64,000 bases of DNA from Micromonospora sp045209745 (lineage in GTDB: Bacteria; Actinomycetota; Actinomycetes; Mycobacteriales; Micromonosporaceae). Shown here one piece after another: positions 8,319-16,700 of this stretch. The notes under the pieces were generated by a model. That model made no database searches and was not told where the DNA came from. It saw only the letters and a program-made list of their open reading frames with translations. The DNA is taken from NCBI RefSeq assembly GCF_045209745.1, contig NZ_CP109273.1:2294001-2358000 (forward strand), written 5' to 3'. The position numbers and the translations under genes are program-made. Positions within the stretch are counted from its first letter, which is position 1; every line of letters begins with the position of its first letter.

Positions 8319-8873
8319 ATGGGTCCACCGGGAGAACGCAATGAGGATTGGTTCACCAGGGTCTACGCGGCCGATTACGGACAGGTTGTGAAGTACGGCC
8401 AGCGTCGGCTCGCCAATCTGGACGCGGCGGCTGAACTTGCGCAGGAGGTGTTCGTCGTCGCCTGGCGGCGTCGCCGCGAGGTTCCGGACCGCAGCCTGCC
8501 CTGGCTGTACGGGGTGGCCCGTCGCCTGCTGGCGAACGAATGGCGAGCTCGGAGGGCTGCGCCGGAGGTGCTACCGATTGCCGATGCCGGCCTTCTGCAG
8601 AAGCCGGGCTCGTCCGGCGCCGACGCGACAGTGGGCGTCACCGATCTCCACGCCGCTTTAGCCACCCTCGCCGACCTCGATCAGGAGATCCTCCGGCTGG
8701 TCGGTTGGGAGGAACTGACGGTTTCCGAGGCCGCTCAGATCCTCAGCTGTACCCGTACCACCGCTGCGGTGCGTCTGCACCGCGCCCGTAAGCGCCTCAA
8801 CGAAGCGATGTCGTACCGAGCTGTACCGCCGGCGCAGCAGCCGGTGTTGACGAGTCCTCGAAAGGCCATGTGA
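8319..8873 (+). CDS. ECF-type RNA polymerase sigma factor
   Basis: 184 residues. The ATG at 8319 follows a GGGAG-type SD; an upstream in-frame start would add 30 unrelated residues. Region 2 is seen in YAADYGQVVKYGQRRL and ELAQEVFVVAWRRRREV, with SLPWLYGVARRLLANEWR following. Region 4 is LADLDQEILRLVGWEELTV then AAQILSCTRTTAAVRLHRAR. The stop overlaps the start of the next gene, a CU044_5270-type protein. That pairing is common in actinobacteria and suggests sigma plus membrane regulator. The target promoter is unknown. Confidence 0.9.
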   Translation: MGPPGERNEDWFTRVYAADYGQVVKYGQRRLANLDAAAELAQEVFVVAWRRRREVPDRSLPWLYGVARRLLANEWRARRAAPEVLPIADAGLLQKPGSSGADATVGVTDLHAALATLADLDQEILRLVGWEELTVSEAAQILSCTRTTAAVRLHRARKRLNEAMSYRAVPPAQQPVLTSPRKAM

Positions 8874-9877
8874 TGTTCGGAGAAGAGCGAACGCGTACCC
8901 TCCTCGGTCCGGCTGACCCCGCCCGGCACAGCACCGTCGCGCCGCCCCGGCTGTCGGCACACGATCTGATAGTCCGCGCGGAGGCTGTCGCCGAGCCGGC
9001 CGCCCATCACCGCCGGGCCCGCCCGACGCGCAGGCTGGTTCTGACCGCCGGGGCGCTGACCGCCGCAGTCGGCGTCGCCGCGATCGTCCAGACGTCCAGC
9101 CCGGGCACCTCGGGGACCGCCGATCCGCCTGGGGCGGACCCGGGGGTGGTGCTCGTGCCGGTGGCGTACGGCTCCGTCACCGGTGACGCGCGGAGCGAGC
9201 TACGCGCGTTGGCGAGCAGGCTTGTCGATGCGGAGTACGACAACCGCACGGGCCGGTACATGTACCACCACACGAAGACGTGGGACCCGGTGATGACGTC
9301 CGCCGACGGCCGCCACCATGTCGCGTTCGCCGACGAGACCAAGGTCTGGCAGGCGGCCGACGGGACCGGTAAGCAGGTCAGGACCCAGCTTGAGCCGCAG
9401 TATCCGGACCAGGAGTCCCGGGAGTACTGGCAGCGGAACCTCAAGCCCAGGGCTTCCGCCTCCGGAACGCCTGCGCCCGACGACATGCCGCTGCCACCGG
9501 AGGACCTCGCACCGCTGCCGTCGGGTCGAGCCCAGGTGAACGACCTGCTCAAGGTCAGGTACGGCGCGGGCGCCGTCAGCAAGGAAATCAGCACGGTGTA
9601 CGGGCGATATGTCGTTCCGCGCCAGACGCGAGCTGAGATCCTGCGGGTCCTTGCCGATGTGCCCGGTTTCCTGTGGCGCGGCCAGGTGACCGATCGGGCC
9701 GGCCGGAAGGGCGTAGCCATCACCTTCGACGACCGCGAGCACAACCAGCAGTCCCTTCTGATCTTCCACCCGAACACTGGGGAACTGCTCGCCCACGAGA
9801 TGCTGACCCTCTCGCCGGTACGGATCAGCTCGTACCAGGTAATCCTCGATACCGCCTGGGCCGATCAACCCAACTGA
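8873..9877 (+). CDS. CU044_5270 family membrane-anchored protein, sigma-factor partner
   Basis: 334 residues; the ATG at 8873 sits inside the overlapping stop of the sigma gene. An N-terminal cytoplasmic stretch is followed by one transmembrane helix (RLVLTAGALTAAVGVAAIVQT, about residues 45-65) and a large extracytoplasmic part without cysteine motifs. The architecture fits the CU044_5270 family, which is habitually co-encoded with ECF sigma factors. An anti-sigma or sensor role is inferred from context only. A 12-bp hairpin just downstream probably ends the operon. Confidence 0.75.
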   Translation: MFGEERTRTLLGPADPARHSTVAPPRLSAHDLIVRAEAVAEPAAHHRRARPTRRLVLTAGALTAAVGVAAIVQTSSPGTSGTADPPGADPGVVLVPVAYGSVTGDARSELRALASRLVDAEYDNRTGRYMYHHTKTWDPVMTSADGRHHVAFADETKVWQAADGTGKQVRTQLEPQYPDQESREYWQRNLKPRASASGTPAPDDMPLPPEDLAPLPSGRAQVNDLLKVRYGAGAVSKEISTVYGRYVVPRQTRAEILRVLADVPGFLWRGQVTDRAGRKGVAITFDDREHNQQSLLIFHPNTGELLAHEMLTLSPVRISSYQVILDTAWADQPN

Positions 9878-9886
9878 ATCGCCGGT

Positions 9887-9919
9887 GCCGGGGGCCACTC
9901 CTACGGGGTGGCCCCCGGC
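9887..9919 (+). terminator. Hairpin terminator after the sigma/CU044_5270 operon
   Basis: A perfect 12-bp GC-rich stem (GCCGGGGGCCAC with its complement at 9908-9919) around a 9-nt loop, starting 10 nt after the stop codon. Confidence 0.7.
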
Positions 9920-10173
9920 CACCTCCACGGTCGGGGCTGGGCCATCCACGGGCCACAAGCCGGTGTCAACGGAGGGCATTTCAGGCCGCTCGAGGTTATG
10001 TCGACCAGGCAGGACGTAGTGCCCCGAACCGATCTTGTGCGATTCCCAAGCTGACAGTCTGGGAGCCACACGTGGAAGCCACCAGGGCGGACTGGACCGA
10101 ACGAGACGGGACCGATCGAGCGCGGTTGGGGCTGGGCCTCTCGTCGGCATCAGGCGTTGATGAGCCCGTCCGA

Positions 10174-10548
10174 TCACACCTTGAGGACGTCCACGTCGTA
10201 CAGCGCTATCGACGCGTCGCGGGAGGCCAGGGTCAGACTCTCGGTGATCGCCTGGGCCACCAGCATGCGGTCGAAGGGATCGCGGTGATGCGGTGGCAGG
10301 CGGCCGGCGGCGATGGCGTGGGCGTGGGTCACCGGGAGTTCGCGGAAGCCCATGTCTCTTACCCGCTCGGCGAGGTCAGGGGGTCCGGCGAGTTTCCCCG
10401 TACTCTGTTTGATGGTGATCTCCCAGAGGGTGACCGGGGAGAGGAAGATGTCCGGCTCGTGGCGTAGCCGGTCGAGGAACTCGGTGTCGAGGGTCGCGTC
10501 GCCGGTGATGGCCCAGAGCGCGACGTGGGTGTCGAGCAGCAGGGTCAT
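10174..10548 (-). CDS. vapC: PIN-domain ribonuclease toxin (VapC family)
   Basis: 124 residues, the normal length. The acidic PIN residues are in place: LLDTH (D6), TLWEI (E43), HHRDPFDRMLVAQA (D90, D93) and ASRDASI (D111). It is expected to be a Mg2+-dependent endoribonuclease neutralised by the antitoxin encoded immediately upstream, with which it overlaps by 4 nt. The intact active site argues for a functional toxin. Confidence 0.9.
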   Translation of the reverse strand: MTLLLDTHVALWAITGDATLDTEFLDRLRHEPDIFLSPVTLWEITIKQSTGKLAGPPDLAERVRDMGFRELPVTHAHAIAAGRLPPHHRDPFDRMLVAQAITESLTLASRDASIALYDVDVLKV

Positions 10549-10799
10549 GCGCCGATGCCGAAGTCGGCGGCGATCTCGGCGTTGGTCTGTGGTGAGTCCC
10601 AGTCGCCGGAGAGGTCCAGTTGCCCGGCGAGAGAGCCGACTGCGATGCGGTTGGCCCGCCGAACCAGTGGCACGACCTTCGCCACCGGCGTACCGGCCCG
10701 GTCGATGATGATCTCCTCGCCGTGTTCCACCCGTTCGATGATGCGCGACAGATGGGTCTTGGCATCATGCATGTTGTAGTGCACGGCCTCATCCGACAT
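10545..10799 (-). CDS. Phd/YefM-family antitoxin
   Basis: 84 residues. The N-terminal half has the Phd/YefM DNA-binding pattern (YNMHDAKTHLSRIIERVEHG, then EEIIIDRAGTPVAKVVPL). The C-terminal tail (GSLAGQLDLSGDWDSP) is the likely toxin-wrapping segment. It precedes and overlaps the PIN toxin gene by 4 nt, the usual antitoxin-first order, and should autorepress the pair. An SD-like GGAGG lies about 8 nt upstream. Confidence 0.9.
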   Translation of the reverse strand: MSDEAVHYNMHDAKTHLSRIIERVEHGEEIIIDRAGTPVAKVVPLVRRANRIAVGSLAGQLDLSGDWDSPQTNAEIAADFGIGA

Positions 10800-10900
10800 G
10801 GCGCAACCTCCTCGGTTAGCTAGGGGATTAGTCTACCCTGTTTGGCCCCACACGCCGGTGGTTCGGCTGCTCGGATCGGAGTCACGAGACGTCGTCCGAA

Positions 10901-10944
10901 CCCGTGATCTGGGCAAAGTCAGGGTCAGCGGATCACCGGCGATC
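10901..10944. repeat. Copy B of the imperfect 44-nt direct repeat
   Basis: This pairs with 7703-7746 (five mismatches by eye). It lies in the 224-nt gap between the antitoxin gene and two small membrane-protein genes. Sequence after it reads in frame as a short tail ending in a TAG at 11024-11026, so it may be the remnant of a gene. Confidence 0.55.
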
Positions 10945-11023
10945 CCAACGGCGGGGAGCTGGTTGTCTATCTGACCGATTCGGCCCGTCGGTCGGTGGGC
11001 TGGGCCGTGCTCTCGGTCGTGGC

Positions 11024-11467
11024 TTAGCCCAACTGTGCCGCGTCTGGACCTTCGCCCCAGATGTTCATCATCGTCCAGCGGGTAAGTCCGTAGACAAGCG
11101 TCCAGCCGACCGGCGTCAGGTAGGACAGCGCGATGACGAATGCGGCCACGGTGCCGGCCCGGATCCGGTCCCGCAGCGCCTGCTCTCCCTCGCCCTTCAG
11201 CGCGCGCCGGCCCCGCCAGGCAAGAAACGCCGCGAGTAGCGGAGACAGCCAGGCCACCACCATGGCCATCACCGTGAGCCAGGCAATCGGATGAGCCAGC
11301 GAGCCGCGCGCCGACTGCCCCTCACCCAGCGGCGCGTACACCATGTCGTACACGCTGTTGCTATCCCCGCCGTGCGGCCCGCCTAAGAGCCCAAAGAGGA
11401 AGAAGAACACCGCGAGCCCGAAAGCCCACACCAGGGCCAACTGCGTCCGCCACAGTCCGTTTGTCAT
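11024..11467 (-). CDS. Hypothetical three-helix membrane protein
   Basis: 147 residues with about three transmembrane segments (LALVWAFGLAVFFFLFGLLGG, AWLTVMAMVVAWLSPLLAAF and AAFVIALSYLTPVGWTLVYG). No family motif is recognised. Its start shares one nucleotide with the upstream gene's stop, and the upstream product has a similar size and topology, so the two may form a heteromeric membrane unit or be ancient duplicates. Confidence 0.65.
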   Translation of the reverse strand: MTNGLWRTQLALVWAFGLAVFFFLFGLLGGPHGGDSNSVYDMVYAPLGEGQSARGSLAHPIAWLTVMAMVVAWLSPLLAAFLAWRGRRALKGEGEQALRDRIRAGTVAAFVIALSYLTPVGWTLVYGLTRWTMMNIWGEGPDAAQLG

Positions 11468-11907
11468 CAGTCCAGCATCCAGTTCAGCAGCAGCCGGCCT
11501 GGCGGCAGCAGTGTAAAGACGACAAAGGCCAGCGTGAGCCCGGCCGCTCCGAACACCCAGCGCCGCAGACCGTCCGACATCTCCCGACGTCGCCTGGCCA
11601 GCGAGGTGAACGACATCAGCAGGAAAAGGACCGCGGCCATCGGCCCCACAATCGTGACGATCATGACTGGGATCAGCAGCACCGACATCGGACCGTCAAA
11701 CACGCCGCCAGGTGTATGGCACTCAGTCGGCGAGCAATGGTCGGTCCCTCGGAAGGTGAACCTCACAAGGTAGGGAACGAGCGCGCCTGATACGTAGAGC
11801 GCCACCATCGATAGCTGCCCAACCACAAGCAACCGCGCCGCGATGAAACGGGATCCCGGCTGTGCCACGCGCGAAGCATAAGGTGTGTGAATTTTCAGCG
11901 CCAGCAC
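11467..11907 (-). CDS. Hypothetical three-helix membrane protein
   Basis: 146 residues with three predicted membrane helices (LLVVGQLSMVALYVSGALVP, LLIPVMIVTIVGPMAAVLFL, WVFGAAGLTLAFVVFTLLPP). A hydrophilic loop with two Cys (DHCSPTECHTPGG) sits between helices 1 and 2. It forms a two-gene operon with the following similar-sized membrane protein. No function can be assigned. Confidence 0.65.
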   Translation of the reverse strand: MLALKIHTPYASRVAQPGSRFIAARLLVVGQLSMVALYVSGALVPYLVRFTFRGTDHCSPTECHTPGGVFDGPMSVLLIPVMIVTIVGPMAAVLFLLMSFTSLARRRREMSDGLRRWVFGAAGLTLAFVVFTLLPPGRLLLNWMLD

Positions 11908-12219
11908 GAGTGTGAGGGATTAGGTCGATGCTTTCAGGTACCCGGAAGGTCGGCGAACGACCAGAAGCGGTGTGAGGTGCCCTGACCAGGCCAACTGCAG
12001 CCTTGCCGGCTGTGATCTTCGTCCTCCCAAAATGAGGCTCCGCAGCTCAAGTCAGGGGCCTCTAGGGCGTCAGGGCGCCTCCGGGGCGTCAAACACCGGA
12101 GCAGGGGCACGGCCCTTGCTGGCCGTCTTTGCCTCAAGCTGAAGGGCTGAAGGAAGACCTGGGCGGAGCCGGTGCACCACCTGGTTCAGCACGGGTCGGT
12201 GCCGTCGCGCGGGGAGGCG
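11908..12219. other. 312-nt stretch without a recognisable gene
   Basis: It lies upstream of the two membrane-protein genes and downstream of the hydrolase stop on the same strand. It contains a few short GC-rich inverted repeats but no long hairpin, tRNA or supportable reading frame. Confidence 0.45.
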
Positions 12220-12756
12220 TCAGGGGATGAGGCGGTCGAGCAGTTCGAACCGCTCGTACGGCTGGTTGTAGTCGCCGAAGTGCCCGTCGTCGCACACGAT
12301 CTGGGTGCCGCCGAGCCGCTCGAACATGGCGCGTCCCTGTCGGTCGTCGCAGCCGTACGGATCCTTGCGGGAGTTGATGAAGTAGATGTCCCGCACGTGC
12401 GACCGGATCGCGGCCCAGTCGTAGCTCTGCTGGAGGACCGGCTCCTCCTCGGTGTTGGGCCGGGTGCAGTAGCCAGCAACCAGGATTGCCTGGGCGACGG
12501 TCACGTCCACATGCTCCAGGAGCGCGAGCAGGAGGGCCGCGCCGCCGGAATGGCCCACGAGGACCGTGTCCTTGTCGAAGCTGTGCCCGTTCAGCACCTT
12601 CGGCAGGAACGTGGCGATCGGCTCGACGTTGATGCCGGGGTGATGCGGCACCTCGACGTCGTATCCCCGGGCCGCGAGCCGCCCTGCCAGCCAGGGATAC
12701 CAGCAAACGTCCGGGTTGCCGCCGGTCCCGTGGAAGATGATCGCTCTGCGCCCCAC
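12220..12756 (-). CDS. Small alpha/beta hydrolase (RBBP9/YdeN-like)
   Basis: 178 residues from a GTG preceded by AAGGGGG at 5-nt spacing; upstream in-frame codons look unrelated to the fold. IIFHGTGGNPDVCWYPWL is the first strand with the oxyanion loop. LVGHSGGAALLLALL is the nucleophile elbow, with Ser in GHSGG. An acid and His are plausible in INSRKDPYG and DDGHFGDYNQPY. The family comprises compact serine hydrolases of uncertain substrate. It follows the MBL-fold gene on the same strand at 136 nt. Confidence 0.75.
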   Translation of the reverse strand: MGRRAIIFHGTGGNPDVCWYPWLAGRLAARGYDVEVPHHPGINVEPIATFLPKVLNGHSFDKDTVLVGHSGGAALLLALLEHVDVTVAQAILVAGYCTRPNTEEEPVLQQSYDWAAIRSHVRDIYFINSRKDPYGCDDRQGRAMFERLGGTQIVCDDGHFGDYNQPYERFELLDRLIP

Positions 12757-12892
12757 CGTGGCCCCCTTCAGATCGACGTACTGATCAAACCACGTGATCC
12801 GCAACAGGCGGTGAGCTGATTTTGGCGCACAGTCTTGGGCTTTCCTCCTACTGCCCAAGCATGCACCGGCACCCGCGCGGGCCGGTCGGCGG

Positions 12893-13693
12893 TCAGGCGG
12901 GCGGGTTGAGAGGGGCGGTCTCACCGCGGGCGATGGTGCGTACCTGCTTCACCCAGCCTCGGCGGCGGGCTTCGTCGACGAAGTGTGCCAGCGGGGAGCG
13001 GAACACCGGGTAGTCGTCGTAGTGGATCGGCACGGTCAGCTTCGGTCGGATCAGTTCCACCAGGTCGGCGCCCTGCCGGGCATCCATGGTGAGCAGAATG
13101 CCGGCGACCTTCGTGCCGCCGAGGTGGATCAGCATCGCGTCGATGTCCGGGTACCGCTCGGGGATGGTGGTGAGTAGCGGTCGGTTGAGCGTGTCACCGG
13201 TGACGTAGAGCCGGAATTCGCGCCTCCCGGAGCGCTCCACGTCGATCATTGTGCCCATCACGTCGGGCATCAGCCGGTCCAGGGCACCCGGGCCGTGCCT
13301 GCCGGGCATCGAGGTCAGACGCAGTGTCGTACCGTCGCGGTGCAGCTCCCGCGACGACCAGGTCGGCAGGCCCTGGGTGGCCTGGAATCCCCATCGACGC
13401 AGCTTTCGTTCCGCCGCTGGGGTGGTGACGATGGGCAGGCTGCGGTCCAGTTCCCGGCGGGCCACCCGGTCGAAATGGTCGCCGTGCAGGTGGGAGAGGA
13501 CCACCGCATCCAGCTGCGGAAGCTGGGCGATCCGCAGCGCCGGGTCCGTGCGCCGGCGCGACCACAAACCCTTGCCCAGGTACGCCCGTTGACCCCGGTG
13601 CAGAAAGTTCGGGTCGGTCAGCAGGGTGAACCCGCCAATTCGCAGCACTGTCGTCGCGGTACCGATGAACGTCACCTGCGGTTGCTCTGCCAT
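12893..13693 (-). CDS. MBL-fold metal-dependent hydrolase
   Basis: 266 residues; the ATG at 13693 has AGGAGGT at 7-nt spacing (a GTG three codons earlier also reads in frame). The metallo-beta-lactamase signature HLHGDHFD is complete. Further ligands are likely His in SMPGRHGPG, Asp in TGDTL and His in VPIHYDDYP. The layout resembles the UlaG/lactonase-like L-ascorbate or N-acyl-phosphatidylethanolamine branch (TFIGTATTVLRIGGFTLLTDP at the start). Substrate unknown. It starts 53 nt after the P-type ATPase gene and may be cotranscribed with it. Confidence 0.85.
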   Translation of the reverse strand: MAEQPQVTFIGTATTVLRIGGFTLLTDPNFLHRGQRAYLGKGLWSRRRTDPALRIAQLPQLDAVVLSHLHGDHFDRVARRELDRSLPIVTTPAAERKLRRWGFQATQGLPTWSSRELHRDGTTLRLTSMPGRHGPGALDRLMPDVMGTMIDVERSGRREFRLYVTGDTLNRPLLTTIPERYPDIDAMLIHLGGTKVAGILLTMDARQGADLVELIRPKLTVPIHYDDYPVFRSPLAHFVDEARRRGWVKQVRTIARGETAPLNPPA

Positions 13694-13755
13694 CGTGTCC
13701 ACCTCCTCCGGCTGCGGTACCCGCGCGAGCCGTCGGCATGCGACGGGTCCAACGT

Positions 13756-16700
13756 TCAGCCCTTGGAGTCGCTCGCGCCGTCGCCGTCCGCCGCCGTGGT
13801 GTCAGGTCGGGCTTGCGGCACGTGTTCCATCAGTTTGGTGAGCGCGCCGTTGGCGAAGGTGGCGCCGAGCGCCGACCCGGCCCCGATGGTCCAGCCGACC
13901 GGCCCGAGCGGGGTGCAGCCGAAGAACTGGCTCACCCCCGGCGTCTGCACCACCACGACGAGCACCCCCAGCGACGCTGCCGTGGACGCCAGCACTGCCG
14001 GGCTGGTGCCGCCGGCCAGGATGGTCTGCCCGAGTTGGGTGCCGACCAGGGAGACCAGGGCGACCGTCCCGGCCCGCCGACGGCGTCCGGTGTACCGGGC
14101 CAACGTCCAGCCTGCGGTCGCGCCCAGCGTGGTGGCTGCCGCCCGCAGCCCGATCTCCCTGGTGAGGGTTTCTCCGAGCGCCATGTCGGGGCCCTCCCGG
14201 AGCAGCCCGTCGGCGCGGTCCGAGGCGGGTGGCCGGACGGCGATGGCCAGTGCCGGCGCCAGGTCGGTGAGCAGGTTGACCAGCAGTAGTTGTCGCCCGG
14301 TGAGCGCGGAGCGGCCGGTCGCCGCGGCGGTGAGCACACTGAACGCGATCTCACCGAGGTTGCCGCCGACCAGGATGCTGAGCGCGTGCCGTACCGACGC
14401 CCACATCGCCCGCCCCTCGACCAGGGTGGCGATGATGGTCTCCAACCGGTCGTCGGTGACCACCAGGTCGGCCGCGGCGCGCGCGGCGGGGGTGCCCCGT
14501 TGGCCGAGGGCGATGCCGACATCGGCCAGCCGGATCGCCGGGGCGTCGTTGGCGCCGTCGCCGGTCATCGCCACGGTGCGCCCGCACTTCTGCAACGCCT
14601 GGATGATCCGCACCTTGTGCGTCGGGGTGCAGCGGGCCACCACGTCGGTGTTGGCCAACCGTTCGGCGAGCGCGTCGTCGTCCAATTGGTCGAGCTCGCC
14701 GGCGGTGACCACCCGCTGTTCGTCGTGTTCGCTGATGGTGGCGGCGATCGCCTCGGCGGTGGCCGGGTGATCGCCGGTGATCATGATGGTGTGCACGCCA
14801 GCCTGTCGGATCCGGCGTACCGCAGGGGCGGCGCTCTCCCGGACTCCGTCCGCGAGGGCCAGGAAACCTACGAAGGTCAGCCCTCGAACGTCCCCGTCGG
14901 TCACCTTCGGGTCGTCCACCTGGCACTCGGCGACGGCCAGGATCCGGTTTCCCGCCCCGGCCCGGTCGGCGAGCATCCGCTCCAGCTTTGCGCGGCCGGC
15001 GTCGTCCAGTGGTTCCTGGGTGCCGTCGGTGCGCCGGGCCGAACAGCGCGGCAGCACTGTCTCCGGAGCACCCTTGACGCTCAACATCAGGTGGCCGTCG
15101 GTCTCGCCGATGCTCGCGTGGTAGCCGCGGGATGGCTCGAACGGCAGACCGCCGGCAGCGCGCCAACCGGCGGCACCGGTCTGCTCGACCACCCCCGCCT
15201 CCCTGGCACCCCGCCGGACCGCCCGGTCGGTCTGCAACGCCAACTCTTCGGGATTGGCAGCGGCGGGGGTGGCCCGCAGCGCCGCGGCCAGCGTCAACCG
15301 GAGGCGGTCGTCCAGCCGGTCCACCGGTGCATACCGGTCGCCGTTGCTGTCGCCGACGCCGGCGAGCAGCAACTGGCCCTCGGTGAGGGTGCCGGTCTTG
15401 TCGAAGCAGAGCACGTCCACCCGCCCCAGCGCCTCGATGGTGCGCGGGTTGCGGACCAACGCGCCGTGCTCGGCCAGGCGCCGGGCGGCGGCCAGCTGCG
15501 CCGCGCTGACCAGAAACGGCAGCCCCTCCGGCACCGACGCCACGGCGAGGTTCGCGGCGGTCGCCGCCGTTTCGGCCAGCGGTACGCCCCGAAGCAGTCC
15601 CGCGCCGGCCACCGCCACCGCAGAGCTGGCGGCCAACGGGATGGCTGCGCTGGTCAACGAGCTGAGCCGGGCTTCCACCCCACTGGTCGGTGGGTCCTGC
15701 CGAACCAGCGCCAGGCTGCGCCCGGCCTCGGTGTCGGCGCCGGTCGCCACCACCACTGCGGTGCCGTGCCCGGCGGCGACGGTCGTGCCGTCGTACAGCA
15801 TCGAGTGTCGGTCGGCGATGGTGGCGGCCACCACCGGCCGGTTGAACTTGGCAACCGGTAGCGACTCGCCGGTCAGCGACGATTCGTCCGCCTCCAGGCC
15901 CACCGACTCGAGCACGCGACAGTCGGCCGGCACCGAGTCACCCGGCTCGAGGGCGATGACGTCCCCGAGGACCAGGTCTTCGGCGGCAACCACCTGCTCG
16001 GCGCTGTCCCGACGGACCCGCGCGGTCACCGCCGAACGGGACAGCAGCTCCGCCAGGGACCTTTCCGTGTTGCGTTCGTGCACCGCTCCGATCAGGGCGG
16101 ACCCACCAACCACGCCACCCACCAGCGCGGCGTCCACCAGCGAGCCGAACGACGCGGAGAGCACCGCCCCGGCGGCCAGCACCGGTGTCAGCGGGTTGGA
16201 CAACTCGTCCACGAAGGCGCGCAGCAGACCACCACTTCCGGGTGCGGTGTCGCCGTTGCCACCAGAGTCGTGGTGCCGGCGCTGCGCTTCCGCGCCGGAC
16301 AGACCGTCCGGCGTGGTGCGCAGGTGGTCGAGCACGGTACTGACGGGCATCAGGTGCCAGGCGGTCGCCACGGGCGCCGGGGTGTCCGACCGGTCGTGCA
16401 GCCGGTGGGCCTGCCAGACCCCGTTCGCGAAGGCCAACCCGGCCGCTCCGCTGACCGCGACGAGCGAGCGTTGGGGCAGCTGGGTCGGTGGTGCCGTAAA
16501 CGCGCCCAGCGCTCCGAGGCCGGTGCCGGCCATGGCCAGCCGGATGTTCTGCTGGGCCGTCCGCCGGGCCACTCCGGTCGCCTCGACCACCAGGGCCACC
16601 ACCCGCAGGTCGTCACCGACCAGCAGGTGCGCACCCCATGGCGGCAGCTCCTCCGGCGCGGCAAGCCCGAGACCGCAGTCGGACGCGCCGAGCGCTTTCC

